Origin: Enterobacter hormaechei ATCC 49162
GTDB taxonomy: Bacteria > Pseudomonadota > Gammaproteobacteria > Enterobacterales > Enterobacteriaceae
Reading direction: 5' to 3'
DNA length: 64,000 nucleotides
NCBI RefSeq assembly: GCF_001875655.1
Contig: NZ_MKEQ01000001.1
Location: 248,001-312,000, forward strand
A model generated the notes under the pieces. That model was not told where the DNA came from, searched no databases, and saw only the letters and a list, made by a program, of their open reading frames with translations. The position numbers and the translations under genes were made by a program. Below, piece after piece: positions 25,892 to 37,657 of the stretch (position 1 is its first letter; the number at the start of each line of letters is the position of its first letter).

Positions 25892-26767
25892 ATGAGCGAG
25901 AAGTTACAGAAAGTGCTGGCGCGCGCTGGCCACGGTTCGCGCCGTGAAATCGAAGCCATTATTGAAGCAGGCCGCGTGAGTGTGGACGGTAAAATCGCCA
26001 CGCTCGGTGACCGCGTAGAAATCGTACCGGGGCTTAAGATCCGCATTGACGGCCATCTTATCTCCGTGAAAGAGTCTGCTGAACAGATCTGCCGCGTGCT
26101 GGCTTACTACAAGCCGGAAGGCGAACTGTGTACCCGCAACGATCCGGAAGGCCGCCCGACGGTGTTTGACCGTCTGCCAAAACTGCGTGGCGCCCGCTGG
26201 ATTGCCGTGGGGCGTCTGGACGTGAACACCTGCGGCCTGCTGCTGTTCACCACTGATGGTGAACTGGCAAACCGTCTTATGCACCCGAGCCGTGAAGTGG
26301 AACGTGAATACGCCGTTCGTGTTTTCGGCCAGGTTGATGAGAACAAACTGCGCGATCTGTCGCGTGGCGTTCAGCTTGAAGACGGTCCTGCGGCGTTCAA
26401 AACCATCAAATTTACCGGTGGTGAAGGCATTAACCAGTGGTACAACGTTACCCTGACAGAGGGACGTAACCGCGAGGTGCGTCGTCTGTGGGAGGCGGTC
26501 GGTGTGCAGGTAAGCCGTTTGATTCGCGTTCGCTATGGCGACATTCTGCTACCAAAAGGTCTGCCACGCGGTGGGTATACCGAGCTGGATCTGACGCAAA
26601 CCAACTATCTGCGCGATCTGGTTGGCCTGACGCCAGAAACCACATCGAAAGTGGCGGTGGAAAAAGATCGTCGTCGCATGAAGGCGAATCAGATCCGCCG
26701 GGCGGTGAAGCGTCACAGCCAGGTCAGCAGCAATCGCCGCTCTGGCAGCCGGAATAATAACGGTTAA
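25892..26767 (+). CDS. rluB: 23S rRNA pseudouridine(2605) synthase RluB
   Basis: 291 residues. An S4 RNA-binding domain occupies residues about 3-60 ([20 protein letters not shown]); the catalytic domain has Asp110 in [14 protein letters not shown]. The basic Arg/Asn-rich tail matches E. coli RluB. It modifies U2605 of 23S rRNA. GAGGAAG precedes the ATG. Its original upstream region is now 10.5 kb away across the island, so it probably depends on a promoter in the island right end. Confidence 0.96.
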   Translation: MSEKLQKVLARAGHGSRREIEAIIEAGRVSVDGKIATLGDRVEIVPGLKIRIDGHLISVKESAEQICRVLAYYKPEGELCTRNDPEGRPTVFDRLPKLRGARWIAVGRLDVNTCGLLLFTTDGELANRLMHPSREVEREYAVRVFGQVDENKLRDLSRGVQLEDGPAAFKTIKFTGGEGINQWYNVTLTEGRNREVRRLWEAVGVQVSRLIRVRYGDILLPKGLPRGGYTELDLTQTNYLRDLVGLTPETTSKVAVEKDRRRMKANQIRRAVKRHSQVSSNRRSGSRNNNG

Positions 26768-26773
26768 TTGAAA

Positions 26774-26801
26774 AGCCCGGTGAATATACCGGGCTTTTTT
26801 C
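26774..26801. terminator. Bidirectional terminator between rluB and cobO
   Basis: AGCCCGGT and ACCGGGCT arms with a 6-nt loop are flanked by an A-run on the left and a T-run on the right, so it serves both convergent genes. Confidence 0.85.
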
Positions 26802-26802
26802 T

Positions 26803-27393
26803 TTAGTAATCAATGCCAATTTGCGCCTTGATACCCGCATCGAACGCATGCTTAACCGGACGCAGTTCGCTGACGGTATCTGCCAGCTCCAGAATATCCC
26901 GATGACACCCACGCCCGGTGACGATCGCCGTCTGGTGCGCAGGACGATTCCTTAGCGCTTCAAGCACCTCTTCCAGCGGCAGGTAGTCATAGGCCACCAT
27001 ATAGGTGATTTCATCCAGCAATACCATGTTTAGCGACGGGTCGGAGAGCATTCTTTTGGCATGCTCCCAGACGGCGAGGCAGGCTGCGGTATCGGTTTCC
27101 CGGTTCTGGGTATCCCAGGTAAAACCGGTCGCCATCACCTGGAACTCAACGCCATGCGGTTCGAGCAGATTGCGCTCGCCGTTGGGCCATTCACCCTTGA
27201 TAAACTGGATCACACCCACTTTCTGCCCATGCCCGACTGCGCGGGTGGCGGTACCAAAGGCGGCGGTGGTTTTGCCTTTGCCGTTGCCGGTAAAGACGAT
27301 GACGATCCCGCGCTCGTCCTGAGCGGCCACCACACGTGCATCAACCTGTTCTTTCAGACGCTGCTGGCGCTGCTGATGACGATCTTCACTCAT
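26803..27393 (-). CDS. cobO: Corrinoid adenosyltransferase (BtuR/CobO)
   Basis: 196 residues with the P-loop GNGKGKTTAAFG. It transfers the adenosyl group of ATP to cob(I)alamin or cob(I)yrinate diamide to make coenzyme B12 forms. FMATGFTWDTQ and VLLDEITYMVAYDYL match E. coli BtuR. It overlaps yciK by 4 bp (ATGA) and forms a two-gene unit with it. Confidence 0.95.
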   Translation of the reverse strand: MSEDRHQQRQQRLKEQVDARVVAAQDERGIVIVFTGNGKGKTTAAFGTATRAVGHGQKVGVIQFIKGEWPNGERNLLEPHGVEFQVMATGFTWDTQNRETDTAACLAVWEHAKRMLSDPSLNMVLLDEITYMVAYDYLPLEEVLEALRNRPAHQTAIVTGRGCHRDILELADTVSELRPVKHAFDAGIKAQIGIDY

Positions 27394-28151
27394 TGCGATA
27401 TCCCCGGTTTACGGCCTGGCTGGGCATCAAAAGTCATTCCGGTTTTGCGACGGCTGTCGTCACCCATCAGCCACAGGTAAAGGGGCATGATATCGGCCGG
27501 GGTTTTGAGCTTCTGCGGATCTTCTGTCGGGAACGCGCTGGCGCGCATTTTGGTGCGCGTACCGCCCGGGTTAATACAGTTAACCCGCAGGTGGCGGCTC
27601 TGGTACTCTTCGGCCAGTACCTGCATCATTCCTTCAGTGGCAAATTTTGAGGCTGCGTAAGCCCCCCAGTTCGCACGACCCTGACGCCCCACGCTGGAGG
27701 AGGTAAACACCAGCGAACCGGAATCGGAGTTAAGTAATAAAGGAAGCAAGGCCTGGGTCAGGAAAAATGTCCCGTTGACGTTAACCTGCATCACCTGCTG
27801 CCAAATCTCCGGATCCTGTTCATCCATCGGGCGCACTTCGCCCAGTAAACCCGCGTTATGCAGCACGCCGTCCAGACGTGGATAATGCGTGCTAATGCGC
27901 TGGGCAAGGGCCTGACATGACGCTGGCGTGCAGGTCAACAGATCGAGCGTATACCAGGGCGTGGGCGTACCGCTGGCGTTTTCGATTTCACGGGCGACGG
28001 CTTTGAGCTTTTCTTCATTACGTCCCAGCAGAATCAGGCTCGCACCGTATTCAGAATAGGTCAGGGCCGCTTCGCGACCAATCCCGTCGCTGGCTCCGGT
28101 AACCAGAATGATGCGGTTCTGTAGAAGGTTTTTTTGTGGCTGATAATGCAC
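27390..28151 (-). CDS. yciK: YciK, short-chain dehydrogenase/reductase
   Basis: 253-residue SDR protein. The NADP-binding TGASDGIGREAA and the NAG motif (HNAGLLGE) lie in the first half. The catalytic Ser is in FTSSSVGRQG, with Tyr and Lys in YAASKFA. The substrate of YciK is not established. Translationally coupled to cobO downstream. Confidence 0.94.
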   Translation of the reverse strand: MHYQPQKNLLQNRIILVTGASDGIGREAALTYSEYGASLILLGRNEEKLKAVAREIENASGTPTPWYTLDLLTCTPASCQALAQRISTHYPRLDGVLHNAGLLGEVRPMDEQDPEIWQQVMQVNVNGTFFLTQALLPLLLNSDSGSLVFTSSSVGRQGRANWGAYAASKFATEGMMQVLAEEYQSRHLRVNCINPGGTRTKMRASAFPTEDPQKLKTPADIMPLYLWLMGDDSRRKTGMTFDAQPGRKPGISQ

Positions 28152-28403
28152 GGTGGCTCCTCAGGCGCATTGGGCGTGACTTGCACCTTTATTTATGACT
28201 TTTCGGCTTTATGCCCGAAACAGCGTCAGAATTCAATCAGTCTACAGGACAGAACGCTGGGAAATTAACAATTTGCAAAGATTTAAACCAGATGCGAGGG
28301 ATTCCTGAAGCCGCCTCGCACAGGTAATGTCCTGAGCGAGACGCCTGCGCAGGGCTGTTGTACACTGGCGTGAAAGAGTCGTGGTTTAATCAAGGTGGAA
28401 CGC

Positions 28404-29450
28404 GTGGAATTACTTTCTCAATATGGGTTGTTTTTGGCCAAAATCGCGACGGTGGTTATTGCTATCGCGGTGATCGCCGTTCTGATTGTCAACCTGACGC
28501 AGCGTAAGCGTCAGCGTGGTGAGTTACGCATTACCCGCCTGAGTGAGCAGTATAAAGAGATGCAGGAGGAGATGTCTCTGGCGCTGCTGGACGATCATCA
28601 ACAGAAGCTGTGGCTAAAGGCCCAGAAGAAAAAACATAAGCAGGACGCCAAAGCCGCGAAGGCGAAAGCAAAGCTCGCTACGCCACAGGCTGACGCAAAG
28701 CCGCGCGTTTATGTGCTCGATTTTAAAGGTAGCATGGATGCGCATGAAGTCTCCTCTCTGCGCGAAGAAGTGACGGCGGTGCTGGCTGTAGCGACAGCGC
28801 AGGATCAGGTGGTGGTACGCCTTGAAAGCCCGGGCGGGGTCGTGCATGGGTATGGACTGGCGGCTTCGCAGTTACAACGTCTGCGGGAGAAACAGATCCC
28901 GCTCACCGTGGCGGTCGATAAGGTTGCGGCGAGCGGCGGCTATATGATGGCGTGCGTGGCGGATAAAATCGTCGCGGCACCGTTCTCGATTATCGGCTCG
29001 ATTGGGGTGGTCGCGCAGATCCCTAACTTTAATCGTTTCCTGAAAAACAAAGAGATCGACATCGAACTGCACACGGCAGGTCAGTACAAACGCACGCTGA
29101 CGCTGCTCGGTGAAAATACCGAAGAGGGACGGCAGAAGTTCCGGGAAGACCTGAATGAAACCCACCATCTGTTCAAAGATTTCGTGCACCGCATGCGCCC
29201 AATGCTGGATATTGAGCAGGTGGCGACAGGCGAACACTGGTACGGCACACAGGCGCAGGAGAAAGGGCTGGTGGATGAAGTGGGTACCAGCGACGACCTG
29301 CTGATCAACCTGATGGAAGGCCGCGAGCTGGTGGGGGTGCGCTTCACCCGACGCAAGCGCCTCATGGACCGTTTTACTAACAGTGCGGCAGAAAGTGCGG
29401 ACCGTCTGCTGCTACGCTGGTTGCAGCGCGGACAAAAGCCGCTGCTGTAA
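28404..29450 (+). CDS. sohB: SohB, S49-family inner-membrane protease
   Basis: 348 residues from GTG at 28404, preceded by AAGGTGGA; an in-frame GTG at 28395 overlaps that ribosome site and is rejected. An N-terminal membrane anchor (VVIAIAVIAVLIVNL) is followed by an Ala/Lys-rich stretch and a ClpP-like S49 domain. The nucleophile Ser is in VDKVAASGGYMMACVAD and the general-base lysine is downstream in HTAGQYKRTLTLLG. Its active site faces the periplasm; it was found as a multicopy suppressor of degP (htrA) loss. Confidence 0.95.
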   Translation: MELLSQYGLFLAKIATVVIAIAVIAVLIVNLTQRKRQRGELRITRLSEQYKEMQEEMSLALLDDHQQKLWLKAQKKKHKQDAKAAKAKAKLATPQADAKPRVYVLDFKGSMDAHEVSSLREEVTAVLAVATAQDQVVVRLESPGGVVHGYGLAASQLQRLREKQIPLTVAVDKVAASGGYMMACVADKIVAAPFSIIGSIGVVAQIPNFNRFLKNKEIDIELHTAGQYKRTLTLLGENTEEGRQKFREDLNETHHLFKDFVHRMRPMLDIEQVATGEHWYGTQAQEKGLVDEVGTSDDLLINLMEGRELVGVRFTRRKRLMDRFTNSAAESADRLLLRWLQRGQKPLL

Positions 29451-29456
29451 AGAAAA

Positions 29457-29478
29457 ACGCGAGGCTGATGCCTCGCGT
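29457..29478. terminator. Bidirectional terminator between sohB and yciN
   Basis: ACGCGAGGC and GCCTCGCGT arms with a TGAT loop, A-rich on the left and T-rich on the right. It begins 7 bp after the sohB stop and 8 bp after the yciN stop on the other strand. Confidence 0.85.
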
Positions 29479-29485
29479 TTTCGTT

Positions 29486-29737
29486 TTAATCGACCAGGTG
29501 GTACTTCTCTGAGAGGGTATGCGCCAGGTATTTAAACATGTTAAACACGGCGGTGCTTTTCGGGGTGGGTAACCCTTGTTCATCAAGGAAGTATTCACCG
29601 CTGAATACCAGCACGCCATTACGTTGTTCCACGCCAGTCGCTTCAATCCCCGCCAGGGTGTCTTCATGGTCGCGAATGAGTTTGTTTGCTTCGATAAGCA
29701 GAGAAGCTCGGTCAATGGGTTGGGTTGTATTCTGCAT
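29486..29737 (-). CDS. yciN: YciN family protein
   Basis: 83 residues, E. coli length, ending [20 protein letters not shown] as there. The ATG at 29737 has GGAG upstream; the open frame extends 18 codons further but is not conserved. Cytoplasmic protein of unknown role, divergent from topA. Confidence 0.93.
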   Translation of the reverse strand: MQNTTQPIDRASLLIEANKLIRDHEDTLAGIEATGVEQRNGVLVFSGEYFLDEQGLPTPKSTAVFNMFKYLAHTLSEKYHLVD

Positions 29738-30135
29738 ATTCCACTCCTTAAACAGTGACAATAGTCTACGCCTGGGTCGCTTCAGGGGCAAATTTTCCCT
29801 GTTATCCGAGGGGATAAGGAAAGGGGGCTGGCTGGCGGGATTTGCTTTTGCATGCTAATAAAGTTGCGTAACGAATTTTATCAGGTACAGTGTGCGCTTT
29901 CGTCATTCTGGCAACAGAATTGCTTGACATTCGACCGGGAATTCGTCACGAATGAACTTTGATGTGAGAAAAATACCCGAAAACTCAATGACCTGGATGT
30001 CGCCATTCTGACGTTCGGTAAGACATAGGGGTTGATATCCCCTGATGACGTCGCAATATCAATGGCTCGTCGTCAGCGGAAGGGAAATCAACGTGCGGCG
30101 TATTCCTGGAAGAATTAAATTAGGTAAAGGTGAAT
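29738..30135. other. yciN-topA divergent intergenic region
   Basis: 398 bp with no protein gene. It should hold the several topA promoters known in enterics (supercoiling-sensitive and heat-shock) and the yciN promoter. I see TTGACA at 29933 and a small GGGGTTGATATCCCC hairpin in the leader near 30028, but cannot place start sites with confidence. Confidence 0.5.
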
Positions 30136-32733
30136 ATGGGTAAAGCTCTCGTCATCGTTGAGTCCCCGGCAAAAGCCAAAACGATCAATAAATATCTGGG
30201 CAATGACTACGTGGTTAAGTCCAGCGTTGGTCACATTCGCGATTTGCCGACCAGTGGCTCAGCCAGCAAAAAGAGCGCAGACTCTACCTCCACCAAAGGG
30301 GCTAAAAAGCCTAAAAAGGATGAACGTAGCGCGCTTGTCAACCGCATGGGTGTTAACCCATGGCACAACTGGGATGCACAATACGAAGTGCTGCCAGGCA
30401 AAGAAAAAGTCGTTAATGAGCTGAAACAGCTCGCTGAAAAAGCAGACCACATTTATCTCGCAACCGACCTTGACCGCGAAGGGGAGGCCATCGCATGGCA
30501 CCTGCGGGAAGTGATCGGGGGTGATGACAAACGCTACAGCCGCGTAGTGTTTAACGAAATTACGAAGAATGCGATTCGTCAGGCGTTTGAGAAGCCGGGT
30601 GAACTGAATATTGACCGTGTTAACGCTCAGCAGGCGCGTCGCTTTATGGACCGCGTTGTAGGCTACATGGTCTCGCCGTTGCTGTGGAAAAAGGTTGCTC
30701 GCGGCCTGTCTGCGGGGCGTGTGCAGTCCGTGGCGGTTCGTCTTGTTGTAGAACGTGAACGTGAAATCAAAGCGTTCGTCCCGGAAGAGTTCTGGGAAGT
30801 GGATGCGAATGTCACCACGCCGGGCGGCGATGCGCTGCCGTTGCAGGTGAGTCACCACCACGACAAACCGTTCCGTCCTGAGAATCGCGATCAGACCATG
30901 GCCGCCGTGGCGCTGCTGGAAAAAGCGCGTTATCAGGTTCTGGATCGTGAAGACAAACCGACCAGCAGCAAGCCTGGCGCTCCGTTTATCACGTCAACTC
31001 TCCAGCAGGCGGCAAGCACGCGTCTGGGTTACGGCGTGAAGAAAACCATGATGATGGCCCAGCGTTTGTATGAAGCGGGTTACATTACCTACATGCGTAC
31101 TGACTCCACCAACCTGAGCCAGGACGCTGTCAACATGGTGCGCGGCTATATTGAGGACAACTTCGGTAAGAAATACCTGCCGGATAGTCCTAATCAGTAC
31201 GCCAGCAAAGAGAATTCTCAGGAAGCGCACGAAGCGATTCGTCCTTCTGACGTTTCCGTCCTGGCAGAATCGCTGAAAGATATGGAAGCGGACGCCCAGA
31301 AGCTGTATCAGCTGATCTGGCGCCAGTTCGTGGCCTGCCAGATGACGCCAGCAAAATACGACTCCACCACGCTGACCGTTGGTGCGGGCGACTTCCGCCT
31401 GAAAGCGCGTGGCCGTATTCTGCGCTTCGACGGCTGGACCAAAGTGATGCCTGCGCTGCGTAAAGGTGATGAAGACAGAACGCTGCCTTCAGTCAACAAA
31501 GGTGACGAGCTGTCGCTGGTTGATCTGGTCCCGGCTCAGCACTTCACCAAGCCACCTGCGCGTTTCAGCGAAGCCTCGCTGGTGAAAGAGCTGGAAAAAC
31601 GCGGCATTGGTCGCCCGTCTACATATGCGTCAATCATTTCGACCATTCAGGATCGTGGCTACGTTCGCGTTGAGAACCGTCGTTTCTATGCTGAAAAAAT
31701 GGGTGAGATTGTCACCGACCGCCTGGAAGCGAACTTCCGCGAGTTGATGAACTATGACTTCACCGCGCAGATGGAAGACAGCCTCGATGAGGTTGCCAGC
31801 CATAAGGCGGAGTGGAAAAAAGTTCTCGACAGCTTCTTCAGCGATTTTACCAACCAGCTTGAGAAAGCTGAGAAAGATCCTGAAGAGGGCGGCATGCTGC
31901 CTAACCAGATGGTACTGACCAGCATCGACTGCCCAACCTGTGGCCGTAAAATGGGGATCCGTACCGCAACCACGGGCGTGTTCCTCGGCTGTTCCGGATA
32001 TGCACTGTCGCCGAAAGAGCGTTGCAAAACCACCATCAACCTCGTGCCGGAGAACGAAGTTCTCAACGTGCTGGAAGGTGACGATGCGGAAACCAACGCA
32101 CTGCGCGCAAAACGCCGCTGTAAGAAATGCGGCACGGCGATGGACAGCTACCTGATCGATCCAAAACGTAAACTGCACGTTTGTGGTAATAACCCGACCT
32201 GCGATGGTTATGCGATCGAAGAAGGTGAGTTCCGCATCAAGGGCTATGACGGTCCGATCGTTGAGTGTGAGAAGTGTGGTTCCGAAATGCACCTGAAAAT
32301 GGGACGCTTCGGTAAGTACATGGCATGCACCAACGACGACTGTAAAAATACGCGTAAGATCCTGCGTAACGGTGAAGTTGCCCCGCCGAAGGAAGATCCG
32401 GTTCCGCTTCCTGAGCTGCCGTGCGAGAAGTCTGACGCTTATTTCGTGCTGCGTGACGGCGCTGCCGGGGTATTCCTGGCGGCCAACACCTTCCCGAAAT
32501 CGCGCGAAACCCGCGCGCCGCTGGTAGAAGAGCTGTACCGCTTCCGCGATCGTCTGCCGGAGAAACTGCGTTACCTGGCCGATGCGCCACAGCAGGATCC
32601 GGAAGGCAACAAAACTGTGGTGCGCTTCAGCCGCAAAACGAAGCAGCAGTACGTTGCGGCTGAAAAAGAGGGTAAAGCGACCGGCTGGTCAGCCTTCTTT
32701 GTCGACGGTAAATGGGTTGAAGGCAAAAAATAA
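30136..32733 (+). CDS. topA: DNA topoisomerase I
   Basis: 865 residues, the E. coli length, from the ATG at 30136 (a GTG two codons earlier is in frame). The TOPRIM domain has Glu9 and the DLDRE triad (Asp111, Asp113, Glu115). The active-site tyrosine is Tyr319 in ITYMRTDST. Four C-terminal Cys4 zinc motifs (for example CPTCGRKMG and CEKCGSEMH) precede two ribbon-like repeats. It relaxes negative supercoils. Monocistronic, with a strong terminator after it. Confidence 0.98.
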   Translation: MGKALVIVESPAKAKTINKYLGNDYVVKSSVGHIRDLPTSGSASKKSADSTSTKGAKKPKKDERSALVNRMGVNPWHNWDAQYEVLPGKEKVVNELKQLAEKADHIYLATDLDREGEAIAWHLREVIGGDDKRYSRVVFNEITKNAIRQAFEKPGELNIDRVNAQQARRFMDRVVGYMVSPLLWKKVARGLSAGRVQSVAVRLVVEREREIKAFVPEEFWEVDANVTTPGGDALPLQVSHHHDKPFRPENRDQTMAAVALLEKARYQVLDREDKPTSSKPGAPFITSTLQQAASTRLGYGVKKTMMMAQRLYEAGYITYMRTDSTNLSQDAVNMVRGYIEDNFGKKYLPDSPNQYASKENSQEAHEAIRPSDVSVLAESLKDMEADAQKLYQLIWRQFVACQMTPAKYDSTTLTVGAGDFRLKARGRILRFDGWTKVMPALRKGDEDRTLPSVNKGDELSLVDLVPAQHFTKPPARFSEASLVKELEKRGIGRPSTYASIISTIQDRGYVRVENRRFYAEKMGEIVTDRLEANFRELMNYDFTAQMEDSLDEVASHKAEWKKVLDSFFSDFTNQLEKAEKDPEEGGMLPNQMVLTSIDCPTCGRKMGIRTATTGVFLGCSGYALSPKERCKTTINLVPENEVLNVLEGDDAETNALRAKRRCKKCGTAMDSYLIDPKRKLHVCGNNPTCDGYAIEEGEFRIKGYDGPIVECEKCGSEMHLKMGRFGKYMACTNDDCKNTRKILRNGEVAPPKEDPVPLPELPCEKSDAYFVLRDGAAGVFLAANTFPKSRETRAPLVEELYRFRDRLPEKLRYLADAPQQDPEGNKTVVRFSRKTKQQYVAAEKEGKATGWSAFFVDGKWVEGKK

Positions 32734-32760
32734 TCTTCTCTTACCGTAACTTACCTGTGA

Positions 32761-32787
32761 AAGGGCCGGACTTCCGGCCCTTTTTTA
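32761..32787 (+). terminator. topA terminator
   Basis: AAGGGCCGG and CCGGCCCTT arms around ACTT, then a T-run. It lies 28 bp past the topA stop. Confidence 0.9.
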
Positions 32788-32904
32788 TTACGTTATTATT
32801 ATTTTTTGTTCCGTACTATACAGCCTGGCTATAAATGATATAGTGGTTATAGTTAACCCGTTTCTTATTATCAAATCGTCTTAAGCGATTGACGCATGCG
32901 CTAA

Positions 32905-33894
<990 letters not shown>

Positions 33895-33902
33895 TCACAC
33901 CC

Positions 33903-33929
33903 GGTATCTTTCTTCTGTGGAAAGATACC
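33903..33929 (+). terminator. Hairpin after cysB
   Basis: GGTATCTTTC and GAAAGATACC, a perfect 10-bp stem with a 7-nt loop, 8 bp past the cysB stop. There is no T-run after it, so it may protect the 3' end or need a factor rather than terminate alone. Confidence 0.5.
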
Positions 33930-34019
33930 GTCATTCCCCTTCAAACCTGAATTAGAATTATCATCATCTACGCCCACTGTCATATATCGTCATAACCCAT
34001 TTAATGACTATGGTTTTAC

Positions 34020-34037
34020 TGTCGCAAATTTGCGACA
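34020..34037. promoter_or_regulatory. Perfect 18-bp palindrome between cysB and ymiA
   Basis: TGTCGCAAATTTGCGACA is fully self-complementary. It lies about 190 bp upstream of ymiA in a 336-bp gap with no other gene. The form suits a dimeric regulator; the protein is unknown to me. Confidence 0.5.
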
Positions 34038-34230
34038 AAAGTAGAAACTAATTTACAGGTGTGCAAATTATTCTTTTCAATTATTTATTTCTGGTCAAAA
34101 GATTGAATTTTCCCAGGCCCAGATACGTAAATTCACTGGCTTTTCGGCTAAAGTTTCTTTAGGATTTATCTCATCGGATGATTACTTGTGCCAATTGTTT
34201 GGTCTCTAAATGATAAGCGATGTCGATTGT

Positions 34231-34371
34231 ATGAGGTTAGCAATGCCGTCAGGAAGTGAAGAACCGCAAAGGGATCCCGCGCTTAAGCGTAAAGCCTGGC
34301 TGGCGGTATTTCTTGGCTCTGCCCTGTTCTGGGTGGTGGTTGCTCTTCTTGTCTGGAATTACTGGGGTTGA
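34231..34371 (+). CDS. ymiA: YmiA, small membrane protein
   Basis: 46 residues (MRLAMPSGSEEPQRDPALKR, then one hydrophobic span ending in VWNYWG). The length and most of the sequence match E. coli YmiA as recalled. Inner-membrane small protein of unknown role. It begins a run of three small ORFs before acnA, with yciX 2 bp downstream. Confidence 0.88.
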   Translation: MRLAMPSGSEEPQRDPALKRKAWLAVFLGSALFWVVVALLVWNYWG

Positions 34372-34373
34372 TT

Positions 34374-34544
34374 ATGGTCATGACGGTGCGTACAGAAGCG
34401 AGAAAAGAGATGTGTCAGCTTCGTGACAATGCTCACAAAGCCCGTAAAGCGCCAGCAACCAGCGTGCCAGCCTCCTGGAAACTGACGCCTCAGCAGCAGG
34501 CCTTTATTGATGTGTTCGCGGAAGACGAACCCAAAAAACAATAA
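34374..34544 (+). CDS. yciX: YciX family small protein
   Basis: 56 residues, soluble and basic, with the conserved centre AHKARKAPATSVPASWKLTP. It starts 2 bp after the ymiA stop, so the two are probably coupled. Function unknown. Confidence 0.85.
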   Translation: MVMTVRTEARKEMCQLRDNAHKARKAPATSVPASWKLTPQQQAFIDVFAEDEPKKQ

Positions 34545-34678
34545 TTTCGGTTTTTGCGTAACGATGCAAATAGTCTGAATAAAGACTGTGCACTTTTGTA
34601 CTCTTTAATAAATACACATCAGCAATATAGAACGAGGGCAGACCTCGCAACCTTAAATAATTAAAGTCTGGTGTCCCT

Positions 34679-34780
34679 ATGATGAATAACATGACAACCG
34701 TAAAATACTGGTCATGGCTCGGCGTATTCTCGGCGTCGATCCTCTTCTGGTGTCAGCTTCTCTGGCTGGCCTTACACTAA
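34679..34780 (+). CDS. ymiC: YmiC, small membrane protein
   Basis: 33 residues, one hydrophobic span (YWSWLGVFSASILFWCQLLW). The double ATG at 34679/34682 leaves the exact start open. It resembles YmiA in layout. A terminator follows at once, separating it from acnA. Confidence 0.8.
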   Translation: MMNNMTTVKYWSWLGVFSASILFWCQLLWLALH

Positions 34781-34785
34781 ATCGT

Positions 34786-34813
34786 AAAACCTCGCCACGG
34801 CGGGGTTTTTTGT
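34786..34813 (+). terminator. Terminator after ymiC
   Basis: AACCTCGCC pairs with GGCGGGGTT (one wobble pair) and runs into TTTTTT, between ymiC and the acnA promoter region. Confidence 0.8.
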
Positions 34814-34944
34814 TTTATCCCCCGCGTTGGACCATTCCTAAATTTATCAATTTGGGTTGTTATCAAAACGTTACGACATCTTTGTGTTATCTTTAATTAC
34901 AGCCCTGATGATTGTCAGGACATCCCTGTTTTAAGGAGGAGCTT

Positions 34945-37620
34945 ATGTCGTTAACCCTACGCGAAGCCAGTAAGGATACATTACAGGCGGAAAATAAAAC
35001 CTGGCGCTACTACAGCTTACCGCTGGCGGCCAGAACGCTTGGGGACATTTCGCGGTTACCCAAGTCGTTGAAAGTCTTACTGGAAAACCTCTTGCGCTGG
35101 CAGGATGGCGACTCGGTTACCGAGGAGGATATCCAGGCTCTGGCAGGGTGGCTGAAAAATGCTCATGCAGACAGAGAAATTGCCTATCGCCCGGCCAGGG
35201 TGTTGATGCAGGATTTCACCGGCGTACCAGCGGTTGTGGATTTGGCCGCCATGCGTGAAGCCGTTAAGCGTCTTGGGGGCGATACCGCTAAGGTTAATCC
35301 CCTGTCCCCGGTAGACCTCGTCATCGACCACTCCGTCACCGTCGACCACTTCGGTGATGACGACGCTTTCGGCGAAAACGTCCGTCTGGAGATGGAACGC
35401 AACCACGAACGCTACGTATTCCTGAAATGGGGTCAGCAGGCGTTCAGCCGCTTCAGTGTTGTTCCCCCGGGAACCGGAATTTGCCACCAGGTCAACCTGG
35501 AATATCTTGGCAAAGCCGTCTGGAGTGAATTGCAGGATAAAGAGTGGGTGGCTTACCCGGATACGCTGGTGGGCACCGACTCACACACCACCATGATTAA
35601 CGGCCTTGGCGTACTCGGCTGGGGCGTTGGCGGTATCGAAGCGGAAGCGGCCATGCTCGGCCAGCCGGTATCAATGCTCATTCCGGATGTGGTGGGCTTT
35701 AAGCTGACCGGTAAGCTGCCCGAAGGCATTACCGCCACGGATCTGGTCCTGACGGTCACCCAGATGCTGCGCAAGCATGGCGTGGTAGGTAAATTCGTTG
35801 AATTTTATGGCGATGGCCTGGATTCACTGCCGCTGGCGGACCGCGCCACCATCGCTAATATGGCGCCGGAATACGGCGCGACCTGCGGCTTTTTCCCGAT
35901 TGATAGCGTAACGCTTGAGTATATGCGCCTCAGCGGTCGCAGCGAGGAGCAGGTGGCACTCGTTGAGGCTTACACCAAAGCGCAGGGCATGTGGCGTAAC
36001 CCGGGTGATGAGCCGGTATTTACCAGTACGCTGGAACTGGATATGGGCACCGTTGAGGCAAGCCTCGCAGGGCCTAAGCGTCCCCAGGACCGCGTCGCCC
36101 TGAGCAACGTTCCGAAAGCGTTTGCCGCCAGCAATGAGCTGGAGGTCAATGCCGCGCAAAAAGATCACCGTCCGGTGGACTACGTTCTGAACGGGCATCA
36201 GTATCAACTCCCTGACGGCGCCGTAGTGATCGCCGCTATTACCTCCTGTACCAACACGTCCAACCCGAGCGTGTTAATGGCAGCCGGGCTGCTGGCGAAA
36301 AAAGCGGTAGAGTTGGGACTTAAGCCACAGCCGTGGGTGAAAGCCTCCCTGGCGCCTGGTTCAAAAGTGGTTTCCGATTATCTGGCGCAGGCCAGACTCA
36401 CGCCTTACCTCGACGAGCTGGGCTTTAACCTGGTGGGTTACGGCTGTACGACCTGCATCGGGAACTCTGGTCCATTGCCTGAACCTATTGAAGTGGCGAT
36501 CAAGCAAGGTGATTTGACCGTTGGCGCGGTGCTTTCCGGTAACCGAAACTTTGAAGGGCGTATTCATCCGCTGGTGAAAACCAACTGGCTGGCCTCGCCG
36601 CCGCTGGTTGTGGCCTATGCTCTGGCCGGAAACATGAACATTAATCTGGCGACCGATCCGATTGGTCACGATTGCAAGAATGAACCGGTTTATCTGAAAG
36701 ATATCTGGCCATCATCGCGTGAAATTGCGCGCGCAGTCGAGAAAGTCTCCACGGAGATGTTCCGCAAAGAATATGCCGAAGTATTTGAAGGTACGGAGGA
36801 ATGGAAAGCGATCGACGTGGTGGGTTCCGATACCTATGACTGGCAGAATGACTCCACCTATATTCGCCTGTCTCCATTCTTCGATGAGATGCTGGCGGAG
36901 CCTGCACCGCTGAAAGATATTCACGGCGCGCGGATCCTGGCGATGCTGGGGGATTCCGTCACAACCGACCATATCTCTCCGGCGGGGAGTATCAAGGCGG
37001 ACAGCCCGGCTGGTCGGTATCTGCAAAGTCGAGGCGTGGAACGTCGCGATTTCAACTCCTACGGTTCGCGTCGCGGTAACCACGAAGTGATGATGCGCGG
37101 AACATTTGCCAACATCCGCATTCGTAATGAAATGGTGCCGGGCGTGGAAGGGGGCATGACGCGTCACCTGCCGGATACGGAGGTCATTTCGATTTATGAC
37201 GCTGCCGTGAAGTATCAGCAGGAAGGGACGCCGTTGGCGGTTATTGCCGGGAAAGAATACGGTTCCGGCTCCAGCCGTGACTGGGCGGCGAAAGGCCCGC
37301 GCCTGCTTGGAGTTCGCGTGGTCATTGCCGAATCCTTTGAACGTATCCACCGTTCAAACCTGATCGGAATGGGGATCCTGCCGCTGGAATTTCCACAGGG
37401 CGGGACGCGTAAAACGCTGGGGCTGACCGGAGAAGAGCAGATTGATATCAGCGGTCTGCAAAATCTGCAACCGGGTAAAACGGTGCCAGTGAAGTTAACG
37501 CGTGCAGACGGTACAACAGAAGTGCTGGAATGCCGGTGTCGTATAGATACGGCCACGGAGCTGACCTATTACCAGAACGACGGCATTTTGCATTATGTAA
37601 TCCGTAAGATGCTGGACTGA
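34945..37620 (+). CDS. acnA: Aconitate hydratase A
   Basis: 891 residues, the E. coli length, from ATG at 34945 with AAGGAGGAG ahead; the frame opens 11 codons earlier. Fe-S ligand cysteines are in [10 protein letters not shown] and [12 protein letters not shown]. The swivelling C-terminal domain has [16 protein letters not shown]. It interconverts citrate and isocitrate, is the stress- and stationary-phase isoform in enterics, and as apo-protein can bind mRNA. Confidence 0.97.
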   Translation: MSLTLREASKDTLQAENKTWRYYSLPLAARTLGDISRLPKSLKVLLENLLRWQDGDSVTEEDIQALAGWLKNAHADREIAYRPARVLMQDFTGVPAVVDLAAMREAVKRLGGDTAKVNPLSPVDLVIDHSVTVDHFGDDDAFGENVRLEMERNHERYVFLKWGQQAFSRFSVVPPGTGICHQVNLEYLGKAVWSELQDKEWVAYPDTLVGTDSHTTMINGLGVLGWGVGGIEAEAAMLGQPVSMLIPDVVGFKLTGKLPEGITATDLVLTVTQMLRKHGVVGKFVEFYGDGLDSLPLADRATIANMAPEYGATCGFFPIDSVTLEYMRLSGRSEEQVALVEAYTKAQGMWRNPGDEPVFTSTLELDMGTVEASLAGPKRPQDRVALSNVPKAFAASNELEVNAAQKDHRPVDYVLNGHQYQLPDGAVVIAAITSCTNTSNPSVLMAAGLLAKKAVELGLKPQPWVKASLAPGSKVVSDYLAQARLTPYLDELGFNLVGYGCTTCIGNSGPLPEPIEVAIKQGDLTVGAVLSGNRNFEGRIHPLVKTNWLASPPLVVAYALAGNMNINLATDPIGHDCKNEPVYLKDIWPSSREIARAVEKVSTEMFRKEYAEVFEGTEEWKAIDVVGSDTYDWQNDSTYIRLSPFFDEMLAEPAPLKDIHGARILAMLGDSVTTDHISPAGSIKADSPAGRYLQSRGVERRDFNSYGSRRGNHEVMMRGTFANIRIRNEMVPGVEGGMTRHLPDTEVISIYDAAVKYQQEGTPLAVIAGKEYGSGSSRDWAAKGPRLLGVRVVIAESFERIHRSNLIGMGILPLEFPQGGTRKTLGLTGEEQIDISGLQNLQPGKTVPVKLTRADGTTEVLECRCRIDTATELTYYQNDGILHYVIRKMLD

Positions 37621-37627
37621 TAAAACT

Positions 37628-37653
37628 CGCCCGGCACATGTGCCGGGCGTTTT
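37628..37653. terminator. Terminator between acnA and ribA
   Basis: CGCCCGGCACA is followed by its exact complement, forming a 22-bp palindrome, then TTTTGC on the right and AGTTTTA on the left-hand read. It serves the convergent acnA and ribA genes. Confidence 0.75.
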
Positions 37654-37657
37654 GCAT

